Source of the DNA: Syngnathus acus
Taxonomy: Eukaryota; Chordata; Actinopteri; Syngnathiformes; Syngnathidae
DNA: 64,000 nt
NCBI RefSeq assembly: GCF_901709675.1
Contig: NC_051100.1
Coordinates: 3,038,001 to 3,102,000, forward strand
Direction of reading: 5' to 3'
A program made the translations under genes and the position numbers. Below the pieces are notes generated by a model that was not told the origin of the DNA, made no database searches, and saw only the letters and a program-made list of their open reading frames with translations. Shown here piece by piece: positions 15,901 to 30,900 of this stretch (position 1 is the first letter of the stretch; each line of letters begins with the position of its first letter).

Positions 15901-18900
15901 TGAAGAGGAGGGGGTCGCGCTTTGAGTGGGCAGTGATGGAATCAAGACTTCATCCTCCCCCTCTTCCTTCTCGCCTCTGTTTGTCTTTGCCATTTTTGCA
16001 TTACTGTAGTGCTTAACCCATTGACATGAAGTGACATCATGTGACATAATTAACCGCAGTTTTCTATTTGACGAGTCAACAGGATATAAGACAGTAAGGG
16101 GATGAGGACGGAAGGTGTGCACACCTTGATATTAGCAGCGCATCGCCGTGACAACCTTGCATCTCTCTCGCTCGTTCTTCCTCCCGCAGTGTCCATGTTT
16201 TATGCATGAGAGCCGCTAAAGCCGCACCGCCGGGATAATCTGAGAGCAATATTAGGCAGCTGTGTTTTAGCTGTCGTATTAGCTCGCTGCTAATCCTCAA
16301 AGCGTTTTATTCCGTCATGCCTTTCCTTCACGTTGTAGGATGAGTTGGGGAAAGGTGCCGCATCGGCAGATGTAGTGGACATTTTGTCAATAATCGTCAA
16401 TCAATAAGTGGATGTGTTGAGGATTCAGTCTGACCTAATTCTGTGACGTTAAGTCTTGTGACATCTTGAAGAGAAAGCATCGGATGAAAAGAATCACTAC
16501 GTTGCACTCTCATGACACCAAAGGTTGAACTGAACTTTTTTCCACACTGGTCATGAATTTCAATTCTTGCCATACAACAATGTAAATATTGCCAAGATGC
16601 TAAAAAGAGTGCATGTCCTCTGTTCTCATGCCAGATTGTCATCATCCATCTGTCGCTTGAATGTAAGTGGAGCACAGAGTTCCACTTCTCTTATGCAATC
16701 AACTGTTTTTGTTATTTTTTTCGTTTATTTCTGTCCCAGTGTCAAATCCTAAACCCAGGAAACGGTTTAGACACAACGTCCAATGTGTATTTGTTGATAG
16801 AATGTGTTGGAAAATGGCGCCACTGCATTTCAGGATCATTCATCATACTAAATCGCAATCTTGGAACAAGTTCAACTCGTGACATGAAATATTCAAATTA
16901 GCTGACCACCTGAAAAATTACAGAACATCAGTAAAGTGCATCCTTATTTTTTGCGGATGTCCGCCATGTTTGTTTGTGTGTCAATCTGGCAGGAAATACT
17001 ACCCCCCCCGACCCCCTACTCCTTGTCCACCCACTTCCTGTTTGAATTATTTTGACCTGGCTTTAACCCGCCTTCAAATGACTTGAATGGACAAAAGAAA
17101 GGTTCTGACCCACATGTGTTTGCTTTGGAAGGATGTGGCGGTAAAGCGGACAATGTAGTAATTGTGTGTGTCACCTAATGGTTCTCCTTTGAGTTGACTT
17201 GATTGACTTGATTTTTTTTGTCCATAACAGGAGACACTCCAGCAGCTGGTGATGATGCCCCTACCCAATGTGTTGGTCCTGGGCCGGAACCCTCTCACCG
17301 GTAAGCCTTCCGCTTCATTTTGGATCAAGCCGCGATGGTTGGGGTGGGACTTCGAATTTTCGAGACTCCGAGTTCACTCGGCGGTCACGAGCAATTTTTC
17401 CGCGGCTTCACTTTCATCGCATCACTACAATGCAACGATAAAGCGGCTTTCATTTTTCTGCCGCTTTGATGTTTCAAATGAGTTTTTCTCTGCGACAATG
17501 AGATGTCGTCACCCCCCCCCCCCTCCTCCTCCAGTAATTAGACTTCCCCTTCCGTGCAGCATATATGTTGACAAAAGATTCCAGACTGCGCAAAATAAAA
17601 AAAATTCGTAGCTTTGACCCACTGAACCCGGCGCCGACATTGGATACGTCTCAAAGCTCTGCGGTCTTAAAATGTTTCAATTTCACGCTGACGCCACAGT
17701 GATCGGTTTGACCTCGGTGGCCCAAATCTGCTACCTTCTATTGGGCTGTGTTTATATATCGTCTTTGTGTTTCCCTACAATGTTTCTCATCAGCGACTAA
17801 ACATGCCATCTGCGCAAACCCGTCCAATTCCTCACTCGGCCCACCTTTATCTCACTTTCACCGCCGCCTTTGCCGTCACATCATCTCTTTCATGGCCTTT
17901 CCGCGCTCACGGCTTTAATTTAAACGCGCCAAGGGTAAATAAATGAACGGGCGCCTGTGCCGAAGGATAACTGGCTTATTGTCGGAATAACGAGAACCGC
18001 TGTCCTGAATATTGGAAATAGATTGCAGGCTCTTCTATTTATAGGTGCTTGCATTTAAATGGCTGATTTAAAAAAAGAAAAGTAGCCTGAACTCGAACTA
18101 GCGTGATGTCATTGTTGAGACAGATTTTAAAATAACAGACAGTTACGGGTGGTGGCTTGGTGCTAGCGGACCAAAGCAGACTGGAAAATTCAAGGCAAAT
18201 ATTCTTTTTTTTTTTTCCTTCAGTCAGTCAACAAATCTGGCCCGGCGACTGCTCACTGCAAGTCGTTGGAACATGTGGCTTTTATTATGTTCTCGTTGGT
18301 TGGGGGGAGGGGTTCCTCCCCAACAGTGGGAACTTACTGTGCGACCCGAAGGCTCCTGACGAAACCTCGTTTTGATGGCCTTGCTCGCGTGTAAATGTCA
18401 ACAGGCAATGCACACTGCCTCCTCTGTGTGGTCCTAAAAGTCATCTGGCTCATGTTTTTGCGGAGCGTCAATGTTGTTTTTGTTTTGTACGGACCCCCAA
18501 ACTGATCCATGGTATGAAGGGAGAGCTCTGCGGATTGAAACATTGTCATGTTTGTTTTTTAAATGACTCATTAAATATAAAAAAAAAAAAGGACATTGAA
18601 TGACAAACGCACCTGTGCCGAGTCAACTGTTGTTCACCGACAACTGACAGAAGCTTGAACCAAAGTCTGTCTGGATACTTGCATGCAGTTGAATAATAAA
18701 GGGGACATGTGATTTAAAAAAAAAAAAAAGGCTAATCTGCACAATAATGCCAATAAGTCTTTTTTTAATTATTATCTTTCTGGGTACTTTTACTAGCTGA
18801 TCCTTTACGACAATGAGGCTCATTAAATGATTCCCGGCAAAGCAACATCTGACTGTCTGCGTGCGTCTTATTTTTTTATTTTATTTTTTTTATCACAAAT

Positions 18901-21900
18901 ATGCAAGTCATGCATTCCCGAGTGAGTGTATTGATCCCGCAGTTGAGGCGATTATAGCGATGACTCACCACTTGTCATCTACGCTTTGAAAGACGGGGTG
19001 AGTCAGTGTCCTTGATGATCGAGCAGGGAGAGGAAGCGAGAGATGATTCAAAAGAAGGGATGATGGATAAATGGAGAATGCCCCCCCCCCCAAACTTCTC
19101 CTCTGTCCCTTTCCCCATCTCTGTTTGTCACTTCCTTTGTCTCGCTGCCTTTCATCTCTCCCTCCTGCAGCGTCTCCTTGCTGTCTTGCTCTCTATCCAT
19201 TATTTGTCCTCGCAGGCTGCTTATCCTCGCCAACCTCGCTGCCGAGCTAAATCCGCTCCCCCGTCTGGAAGCGACAGCGCTAATAGAAGTTCCCGCTAAG
19301 CCGTGCAGCGGCAAAAAATTGACCTTTGTCAGACATTAACTCATCTAGGCCCTCCAAAAGTCCCGCTGTGAGCGTCAATTATCTGCTTAACACTCATGGG
19401 ACATTAGGTACACTTGAAAAACCAAATCATGTTCAATACGCCCTTGAACTTTTTTTAAAATGCGGTTTGAATTTTTTTATATGTATTTACGGACTTGATG
19501 AGTTTGTGACCTTTTTCACGGCTTGGTCAGGCTTTACAAAGTGAGCGCTATGTTGTCTCTTTTGTTCCCGTCTTCTATCTCGTGTTCAAAAGGGGTAAAG
19601 TCAGAGGTTAACGATCTTCTTTTTCGTCTGATTGCCAGTGTTGCACGCCCCCCTAAATCACGATGTCACGACCCGACACCCAAAACAGCAATGCGGCCAT
19701 CGTGTCTTACGCTTACTCACTGCGACACACGCACATTCACCTGGTTGAAATCCAGAAGATGAGTCGAGGCCTGTACGGCTCGCTGACAGATGTTTGCAAG
19801 TTCACTCAATCTTCTTCAAGGAAGGATTTAAAAATAATTCGGTGTTCTTTAGAGCGAGGTCTGGAGGAGATGAAGAAACTACTGCTGCTGCTTCTAGGCT
19901 GTGCTGTTCAGGTCAGCGCCGCCTCATGACTGATTTTTTTTTTTTTATATTAAAAATAATTTCATAATGGCCAAGCAAGAATTGTTTCTGTCCCCAGTGT
20001 GAGAAAAAGGAAGATTACATCGAACGCATCCAGACTCTGGATTTCCACACCAAAGCGGCCATCGCATCCCACATCCAAGAGGTGAGCGTCCCTCACACGA
20101 GTGTCTTCCCGCCATCTTCTCACTGAGTGTGCTTTTTAAAGGTGACCCACAACCAGGAGAACGTAGTGGACCTGCAGTGGCTGGAAAGCGGGGATGTGCC
20201 CGCCGAGGACCTGGCGAGCCTGTCCCGGAACCTGGCCTTTCATCTCAAACACGTGGTGGACGACAGAGACGCCCAGCTGGAGGTGAGGAGATATGAGGAG
20301 GTTCTGTCGGGATCGGGACTCAAACGGCTCGCTACCATGTTGTGGAAGGTTTAGCACAAGCAAGTGGCCTCAGGAAGGAAAAGGCTGTTAACTGTCTCAT
20401 GGATGAACGATTAGCGTGTTTTTCTTAGCATTCGCGCATCGGTTGAGTTTCCAGCCATAGGGGGGCACATGCCTACGACTGATACAAACACTGCGTGTGT
20501 GTGTGTGTGTGTAATTGCCTCCAGATTAGCAGTGTGCTATCCAGAAGTTCTCAATTAAAAGTCCATTTCCTGTCACAGCCTGGGGATCAACAGATTGTTT
20601 GTGTGGCGGCGGCCATTTTGTTGTAGTAATGCCCCTTTGTTTCTAGTAAACAGATTTGTCATATCGGTTTAGAACACAAAACCAATGTTTGTTTCGATTC
20701 ATTTGTGCCAACTGAAATTCTTCTCAACTGTGGTCCAGACTATTGTGGAGCTGACCCAAGAGAGGGACTGTATTCAGCTGTCGCCGCTGGGTGGCGGTCC
20801 GGTCCAGTCACCCAACGGCTCCCCGAGCATGAGGAGGACAGAAAGCCGGCAGCACCTCTCCGTGGAGCTGGCTGATGCCAAGGCCAAGATTAGACGTCTG
20901 CGCCAGGAATTGTGAGTGGCCCTTTTGCTTCTGTCGCCGATATTTGTCGACTGTACCATAATGACTCAAATGGCTGACCGATTGTGAATTGACTAACTTG
21001 TTAGTTAATGATTTGCTACTTCCTGATTCATGGACTGTAGAATTGATGATGCAGATTTGTGTTGAACTGTACCATTCCTAACAGTGACTCTGAATGTGAA
21101 CCCAAATAACTAGCGAGGTACCACTATGGTGGTACTTTATTCATGTAGAATGGGTGGTGAAATTCCGATTCCATGTTGGTTTATACCATTCCTGCCATAG
21201 TTCGCAACGTAATAAATAACTAGCTAATGAGTTAGCTAGCTAGCTGGGCTGTCCTAGTGACACAAATCTTGATTGATGATTTAGCTTTTACTTTCGATTT
21301 TGCGACTTCCTAGTTCATAAAGATTTGATGATGCCATTTCGAAGGACTATAGCATTCGTGGTCATTCAAATGGCCAACTAAATAAATAACCAGCCCGCAA
21401 AATAGCTAAAAATGAGCTACTTCTTGATTCACGTAGGCGTATAGGAACATTAATAATACAAAATTGCAATGTTCATATATAGCGCAGAGCTCAGTGGGGA
21501 CCACCACTGTATATAGCTACCCAGACATCCAAATAAGTGAAGCCACTCAAACTATATATATGGCCTTTCGATGAATTATAGAGCTTCTGTTCACAGTGTT
21601 TGCTTCATTTCAGCAAAGAAGCATTTCAGTGTTGACCATACAGCAAGTTTGTTCTTTTCTAATTAGAGGGGCTGGCGTAGAATATTTAGTACTTTTAATG
21701 AGATTGCTTTGTTCCAACATGGAGCGTTAAATGCTAAAATGGATGACAACAAGTCTCCTCCATGGAAATTGGACTTGTTTGTTGCGGCGCTCCATCACTG
21801 TAGGCGCCACTTTTTTTCTTGGAAGAGGAACGGGGAATAAAAGCCAGGCTCATTGGTTGTTGTCGTTTGTTGGTTGCTATGGTATTGTCGCAAACTAACA

Positions 21901-24900
21901 TGCAAAACTAGGCAACGTCGTACATTTCAAACACAATGAAACACAACAAGTGAAGTATGGAAGAGATAAATAGCAATGAGGAGTTTTCAAATATAGCAGC
22001 AGGGCATGAAAGTGTTTGCTTAGATGCAAAGTACATGAAACCGTTAGCGGCCCAACCAGCTCTATGCAAAACATGAGCCCGCAGCTATTCTGCAAGGCAC
22101 AATCTGACAGGTGTTTGTGATTTAGGAGAGGAGAGGATAAGTGCTAAAATGAAAACAGAAATACATAAAGGGATCCCCAAGAAGCATGCCATTGCCTTAT
22201 TGAGATATCATGAAGCCGCAGACACATTTGCATGTCGTTTGTTGTTTATCTTGGAGTTGTAACTGTCATTTTGTGTCGAGTTCGACGCTCGGCAGATGGA
22301 GCTTGTTGGAAGTTGTCGGAGTCAAATTCAGGTCAGGATGACTGGGGAATAAACATATGCGCTACTGTTTGTCTTGGAAAATTTTATTAGGTACGCTGTA
22401 ATGGTTGTCATGGTGTATATTCCCCACTGTTCAATTAATTAAACAGTTGTAGTAAAAACACTCATCTTTGCTGTTTTTTCAGGGAAGAGAAGAGCGAGCA
22501 GCTTCTGGACACACGGCAGGATCTGGAGAACATGGAAGTAGAGCTCAAGAGGATCCAGCAAGAGGTGAGTCCAACACTATATAATCGTACACATCCTACT
22601 ACTCGTGTGTGTGTCTTATAGCTGTGGCTCTTAATTGGCTCTAGCTCGTTAGCGGTGGCTATAATTAGCACTGTAGCTTGGAGCAGCAACCTGGCGCAGC
22701 ATTTGGTAGTGAGCGGCAGCTAATTGAGCAGGAACACTGTTGGCCAGCTAAGTAAAGTGAAGGCCTCCCTCAAATAAACACAAGCAAGTACAGTACCTGT
22801 TGGAGCTCTGTTGCTCACCAAAACAGCAGCACCTAAAGAGTCACGTCAACAGTATTTCTGATGAATGAAAATCGTTTCCATCAATGTGTGTAATTTGTCT
22901 TTCAACGCGTCAAGAGCTACCAACTTCTGTCAGACGCGCGCTCGGCCCGGGCGTACCGCGACGAGTTGGACGCCCTCCGGGAGAAAGCCGTCCGCGTGGA
23001 CAAGCTGGAGAGCGAAGTGTGCCGCTACAAGGAGAGACTCCACGACATCGAGTTCTACAAGGCGAGAGTGGAGGTACGGTAGATGAAAGCAACACTGAAA
23101 AAAAAAAGAGTTGTTCCGAATTTTTTTTTTTTGTCTGTTGTAGGAGTTGAAGGAGGACAATCAGGTCCTGCTGGAAACCAAAACTATGCTGGAGGAGCAG
23201 CTGGATGCCAGCAGGAGCCGATCTGACAAACTGCACCTCCTGGAGAAAGAGAATCTGCAGTTGAAATCCAAAATCCACGATCTGGACATGGTAAGACATT
23301 TGGAAGGAAAATGGTGGTTTTTTTTTTTTTTTAGCTCCTCTGAAATCAAGCCGTTTCCATCAGGAGCGAGATTTAGATCGCAAGCGAATGGAGGAGCTGT
23401 TGGAGGAAAACCTGGTGCTGGAAATGGCCCAGAAACAAAGCATGGATGAGTCCCTACACCTGGGCTGGGAGCTGGAGCAACTATCCAAAACTCCAGAGCT
23501 GACTGAGGGTAAGAAGAAGAAGAAGCAGGCGCCACAAACATCCTGACCTCCGTCCATTGGCTGGAGTCTTGTAATTAATATTCAGCAGCTCCTGGAAGAT
23601 AATCTGTTCTTTGGAGTTATTAAAGCTGTTAAGAGGTTTAACTAGCTAGGGATCTGGTTGACTTGTTTGCTGAAATAGCATTTCAAAGCGTTTAACACCT
23701 GGAGCCTAGCATGGAAAATTAATTTCGAATTGATTACCGTTACATAAAAAGCTGTGTTTTAATTTACACGTTGTTGACAAAGCCGCATTTAATCATCGGC
23801 TCGTTGCCGCCTCAGTCCCTCAGAAGTCCCTCGGCGAAGAAGTTAACGAGCTGACCTCCAGTCGTCTGCTCAAGCTGGAGAAGGACAACCAGACGCTTCT
23901 GAAGACAGTGGAGGAACTCCGAGGAGGCGCTGGATCGGACTCGGTGGCCAAACTGGGCAAAGTCAGTCAGGAGAACCAGAAACTCGTGCAGAGAGTGAGC
24001 AGTATTATTTGTATTCCTTGGGGAGGGGCACAACAGGGCTCTGTTTTGGAGCCAATGCTTTTTAAAGTGTTTGAGCTCATTTCCGATGCTATTACATCCA
24101 CCCCCCGACGGTTTGTCTTCGACTTTTTCCCACACCAACAGAAGTACCAGAAAGAAAAGTATTTGGAGAGGGGAAGAAAAGGAGCATGAAAGCCAAGTTG
24201 TAAATCCTACCAGCCTGACTTTGCCTTTTCTTACCCCGCTCAATGACATCCTAAACAGCCCTTGGCCGGAGCTACGCCTCTTGCGAGCCTGCTAAGTGGC
24301 ACCTTTAGAATTCTTGTTGTTCTTCCTATACAAAAGCGGCGGTTTTATTCCAGCGAGCACTGATGTCTTGGCAGCACTGCTTCAAAAAATGTAATGTAAA
24401 AATTCACATGTAAATGAATTTACATAGTATCTAAAATTATGTCTTTTTTGGCAATTACAATTGACTTCATGCAATTTTGAAATGACTAATTTGTTTGCAG
24501 CTGGAGCATCTGGAAAGCGAACTAGCGAACGAGAAAGAATGTCTCCGCTGCGCCGAATCTCTGAGCACGGACCTGATGAAGGAGAAGGCCTTACTGGAAA
24601 AGACACTGGAAACGTTGCGGGAAAACTCAGAGAGACAGGTACCAGATCACAATAGCGATCAGCATGAGGCTTGAAACCGGACCTGAATCTTGGTCTAACT
24701 TGAGCTGTGTTGTCTCGGCAGCTTAAAGGTCTGGAGCAGGAGAACAAGCACCTCAGCCAGACGGTGTCGTCCCTGCGCCAGCGCAGCCAGGTCGGCGCCG
24801 AAGCTCGCGTTAAAGACGTGGAGAAGGAGAACCGCATCCTCCACGAGTCCATCTGCGAGACCACGGGCAAGCTCAACAAGATGGAATTTGAGCGCAAACA

Positions 24901-27900
24901 GCTGAGTGAGCTAACGTCTCCGCCAGCGCTTTCTCGTGTGTCTGTTTTCTTTTCCTCGGTGGGATCAACACGGCGGCGGCTGCTTGTCTGCAGGGAAAGA
25001 AGTGGAGGCCTTGAAAGAGAAAGGCGAGAGAGCGGAGGAGTTAGAGATTCTGATGCAGAAGCTGGAGCGGGACAATGAGAGTCTGCAGAAGAAAGTGGCC
25101 AGTCTGGGAATTACCTGCGAGAAGGTTGGTTTTTGTGGAGTCTACCAAGGGTGGGCACATTCAATGTTTTTTTTTTTCCCCCTAATTTTTCTAAACTGGC
25201 TGGCCGTACGAATAATTCAATATATAATATAAATAATAAATTCAGGTGTCAGCATTGGAGAAGGAGAACACCGACCTGGAGGCGGAGAGCCGACGCCTCA
25301 AGAAGAAGCTGGACGGTCTGAAGAACATGGCCTTCCAACTGGAGGCGCTAGAGAAGGAGAACTCGCAGCTGGAGCAGGAGAACCTGGAGGTGCGCCGTTC
25401 GGCCGAGAGCTTCCGCTCGGCCGGGGCCAAGGCCGTTCAGCTGGAGGCCGAGAACAGGGAGCTGGAGAGCGAGAAGAGCCAGCTGAAGCGGAGCCTGGAG
25501 CTCCTCAAGGCCACTTCCAAGAAGACGGAGAGATTAGAGGTGAGAATTTAACCTCAAACAGTTCCTTACATTTGAATGTTTTTTTTTTTTATGTTTTACT
25601 CTGAGCACATCCATCATCCTAGGTGAGCTACCAGGGCCTGGATACAGAAAATCAGCGCTTGCAGAAGGCGTTAGAGAACAGCAGCAAAAAGATCCAGCAG
25701 CTGGAAGCTGAGCTGCAGGAGGTGGAATCCGAGAACCAAACCCTCCAACGCAACCTGGAGGAGCTCAAGATCTCCAGCAAGCGCCTGGAGCAGCTGGAGC
25801 AAGAGGTGAGTGGAGAAGCGAAGATCAGATTAAAACAGGAGGTTGATTTTTAACCTGTCCGGCCATCATGGTTCCAGAACAAGACACTAGAGCAGGAGAG
25901 CTCCCAACTGGAAAAGGACAAGAAGCTCCTGGAGAAGGAGAACAAGCGACTGAGGCAGCAGGCCGAGATCCGCGACTCCAAGCTGGACGACAGCAACCAG
26001 CGGATTTCCTCCCTGGAGAAGGAGAACCGCACCATGGGCAAGGAGATGATCTTTTTCCGGGACTCGTGCACACGGGTCAAAGACCTGGAGAAGGAGAACA
26101 AGGAACTGGTCAAACAAGGCACCATTGATAAGAGGACCCTCATCACACTCAGAGAGGTTTGTGGGGAGAAGATGAAGCACTGGCCCATGTGTAGAACTCA
26201 ACAAACGGTCCCCGTGTTTGTGACTAGGAGTTGGTAAGCGAGAAGCTGCGCACTCAGCAGATCAACAACGACCTGGAGAAACTGACGCACGAGCTGGAAA
26301 AGATCGGACTGAACAAGGAGAGACTGCTGCTCGACGAGGACTCCGACGACAGGTATCCACAAGCTTTTAGCTTCTTGGTTTTCTTTTTTTTCTTGGGAAG
26401 TAAATAGTCTCTTTTTTCTAGGTTTAAGCTCCTCGAAAGCAAACTGGAGTCAACGCTGAAGTCCTCGTTGGAGATCAAGGAGGAAAAGATCGCCGCCCTG
26501 GAGGCCAGGCTGCAGGAGTCGTCCAACCTGAACCAGCAGCTTCGCCAGGAACTCAAAACTGTAAGGATTCGTGTAAAAAAGGCTACAATTTTTTTTTTTT
26601 TTGGTTCAACTCGTGTGTTTTGCTCACAGGTGAAAAAGAACTACGAGGCTCTGCGTCAAAGGGAGGAGGAGGAGAGGATGGTGCAGAGCTCGCCCCCTCG
26701 AGGTGTGGAGGACACGCAGGCTGTCAGCAAATGGGAAAAGGAGAGCCACGAGGCCACCAGGGAGCTACTCAAGGTCAAGGACAGGCTCATCGAGGTGGAG
26801 AGGAATGTGAGTCAGACATTTCTGCTTTCACATCATCTGCCTTCTCGAGTTAATGTTTTTTTTATTTATTTCAACCTTCCTCCTAGAACGCCACGCTGCA
26901 GGCAGAGAAGGCGGCGCTGAGGAGCCAGCTCAAGCAACTGGAGACGCAGAGTTCCAACCTGCAGGCTCAGATCGTGGCCGTGCAGAGACAGACCGCCTCT
27001 CTGCAGGAGAATAACACCACGCTGCAGACTCAAAACGCCAAGCTGCAGGTGATGGATACAAACAATAGTCAGCTTTGGTTCCAATTCAAATTTGTTCGGG
27101 GCTCATTGTCTGTTTGTATCGAGGAGACAAAACGCCTTTCTCATTTTAAAACTGCCATTCAAAGGTGTATTATAGACTGTCCTGTATTATGCAAATTCAA
27201 TTGTGAACGGATCAGGTAGTGGTCCGTGGCGGTATTGCAGGTGGTCCGCAAAATTGGAAATGAAAAATAATTGTATCATTTTTAAAAATGCATGATTTAT
27301 TATTTAGACTTTAGTTCCTCGTTAATTTTGTCAATCGTTTACCTTTCCAAATGATGTCAAATGTAGCTGAAATTCTCAAAATAGACGTACAGATGCAAAT
27401 AAATAGCCTGTATTGGTTTATCAAAATAAAATAATATTCCGCCAAAGCAGTGGTCCCTTGGACAAAACCAGTTGAAGTTTGAACACCAACTGGCAGGTGA
27501 GCTTCCCTCCAAGTGATTTGAATGCTTTTAAAAGCAATATGTCAGCTCGGGAAGCTTTCACGTTTGATTACGAGCCAAAAGGGCCGTCCGGCCGATTTAA
27601 AAGCATTTCCCCCATATTAGTCGGTCGGAAGCTGCCCCTCTTTGACTCTGTCCCAACCCTGCCAGCCTGTTTACCCCCCCCTCTACGGAATTAGACCTGA
27701 ACTCCTTGTTTGGCAGTTTTTCAAAGCCAGCTTATGGGACATGGGATTGACACTGATGGGAAGTGGCCTCGCGCAGTTTGTTGTTTTTTAATTCTCTGGG
27801 TGTGACTGACATGGAATATGCTTGCCTGTCCCTCCAGGTGGAGAACTCCACGCTGAGCTCGCAGAGCGCCGCCCTCATGGCGCAGAACGCTCAGCTGCAG

Positions 27901-30900
27901 GGCCAGCAAAGCAGCGCGGAAGGCGAGCGTGAGGGGGCGCTGCGGGAGAAGGAGGAGCTCCGGTCCACGTACGAGCTGCTCCTGCGCGACCACGAGAAAC
28001 TGGCGGCGCTCCACGAGAGGCAGGCGACCGAGTACGAGGCGCTCATCGGCAAACACGGCGGCCTGAAGAGCTCCCATAAAAGTCTGGAGCAGCAGCATCG
28101 GGACCTGGAGGACAAGTGAGGAAATCGGGATTTGATTTACGAGGAGGACTGGAGGATGAGAGTGATTTTATTTTCAGGTACAAGCAGCTCCTGCAGAGGA
28201 AAGGAGATCTGGAGGAGCTGGAGAAGAATCTGAAGGAGCAACAAGACAAAATGTCCTTAGAGAATCAGGACCACCGAGATACTGCCGATCAGTGCAAACT
28301 GCTCAAAGGGGAAAACGACAGGTCAGGGTCAGGGTGAGGGTTTGTTCCGTGAGTTGTTGAACTCACTTTTTTTTTTGCTTCCCCCCCCAACAGACTGAAC
28401 ACGACCTACCGCCAACTACAGAAGGACAATGAGAACCTCCAGCTGGACCACAAGAACATCAAGAGTCAGCTAAACGGCGCCAAGTTGGAGCAGACCAGGC
28501 TGGAGGCCGAGTTCTCCAAGCTGAAGGAGCAGTACCAGCAGCTGGACATCACCTCCACCAAACTCACCAACCAGTGCGAGGTGAGGACCAAGTCTAAAGA
28601 GCTCGCCTGATGTCCCTGAGATGATCATCAGGTTTTGCTGCTTCTATTCTCAGCTGCTTAGTCAGCTGAAGGGCAACCTGGAGGAGGAGAATCGACACCT
28701 GCTGGACCAGATCCAGACTCTGATGCTGCAGAACCGCACTCTGCTAGAGCAGACCATGGAGAGCAAAGACCTGTTCCACGTAGAGCAGAGACAATACATG
28801 TGAGCTCATCTTAGTTTTTCTTTGAATTGAAAAACACTGATGAATGTTCCCAAATTAAAAAGGTTTGGTTGTTTTATGTTTTAGTGACAAGTTGAATGAA
28901 CTGAGGAGGCAGAAGGAGAAGCTGGAGGAGAAGATTATGGACCAGTACAAGTTCTATGATCCTTCACCTCCACGCAGGTGAGCAAGGAAATAATATTGAA
29001 ATAATAAATGTATTGCACCACAATTTAAATTCTGCCACAGACGTCCAAGTAAAAAAAAAAAAAATGTAATTAATTTAATTGGAATTAATGTATTTCAGTT
29101 TACTCACTTGGATAATATTTGTATTTTAATTGATTTTTATTTATTTAATTAATTGTAATGATTGTTTTTTGTTTAATTTTAATTCAGTGAACTTTATTTT
29201 TAACAGCAATTCATTTTTTTAAGTAAGTTTTTAAAAATCATGCCTAAAGGGGATTTCATCCTAATTTAATTATTGCGATAAATCTTATCATTAACGAATG
29301 GTTTGTAATGGAAATAATTAAGAAGCCCCTTCAGTATCTGCTCGTGTTTTACCTTCCCAGGCGCGGCAACTGGATCGCGCTTAAAATGAAAAAGCTCATC
29401 AAGCCCAAAAGCCGTGAGAGGATGCGCTCCCTCACCCTGACGCCGTCCCGCTCAGAGTGCGGCGACGGCTTCCTGTCCTTCCCCGCCGCCGACAGCCAGG
29501 ACAGCTCTTCGGTCGGCTCCGGGTCCAACTCGCTGGACGACACGCTCACGCACAGCAGGAGCAGCAGTGAGTGCACACGCACACATTGAGCTTCCGAGAT
29601 CATTCCCAATTTTACCTCTGCGCTTGGCTCCTCCCTCTCTAACCTCGTTGAATTTCATATCTGTCTGTGCGGAAGGGAGGCGAGGCCAACGGTGCCTTGC
29701 CCAAGGGCAGGGCTCCACCAACGGTATGCTGCGAACCGATGGGGTGGGCGGCGGTGGCCAGCCGCCACTCACCTCTCTCAGGGCATGTTTGCGTGAGTTC
29801 CATCGTGTGTGTGTGTGTCGCTCGCTCGCTCGGTTTACGGCTGAGCTGCGCCCAGGCCACGAGGTTGACTCGACCAACACACTTCAAGTATTTCGTGTCA
29901 ATTTTTCAATTAGCTGTCAGTCAACCGGCTGATGTGTGCAGTTCATCTGTAAAGAGGAATCGAATCATGACGACGTTGGCCTCCATTGTTATTATTAAAT
30001 GGTGCAAAGCATAACATAAATGAAATAGAAATAAATGTATTAAAATAAATAAATAAACAAACAAATAAGTAACAATAAATAAATAAATAAAATATTTGAA
30101 CTAAATACTGTTGAGCATCAATACCTCGCCACGTCATGTTTAGTTGCTAATTTAATTAGCAACAAAGGCTAATTTACGACACAATTTGAGTAGAACAGTA
30201 TTTTTAGCAAAACAAGCTTACTCAAAGGTATTTATTTACTAATTCTTGTCTTTTTTAAAAAAAAAAAATCTGACTTTAAATCTGAAATTGACGTAATGCT
30301 GCACGGCTCCTGAGAGGCAGCGTTTCACAATACTTGCCAGACAGTGTACAAGAGAGTTAATAGATTTGTTCGCACCAAAAGTATTGATTTGTGAAAAAAA
30401 TCAAATTGACCTTATTTTGACATACCAGGTTTCTGCTCGACAGCAATTGTGTGTAAAATCTACAATAAAATATAATAAAAATCAGTCAAGAATATAGAAT
30501 GAAAATAAGAATAAACTTCTAGCTTTCCAAATTTTTGGTTTGCGTCAAAGAGCAAGAGGATGTTGAGGATGATTCATAAGCCGACGGACGGCATTGCACC
30601 CTTTAATGGATCGCCATCATCTGTTTGTGTCACGTCGCCGTGGCGATGCATCGGACTGTGTAGCGTGTTGAGATTGTGATGTTCAATTAGGAATGAGCTA
30701 GCGTGAGAATTTGCAAGTGTGTTTGAACACTTGGCCCTGACGTGATGTTCTAGTCGGAAGTGTTCTTGGGTGTTGTGGTTAGCTTGTTGTAAGTGAGCAA
30801 AATTAGCACATTTTGCCAGATGAAAATGTGCATTGTGTGTGTTTGGGGGATATGTGTCAAATGTGCATGAAGGTTGTTTTCATGAGTTGAGCTAGATGAG

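Noticed and set aside
24382-24897. Minus-strand open frame of 171 codons
   Set aside because: Shadow of coiled-coil exons 14 and 15, whose GAG/CTG-rich codons give open frames on the other strand.
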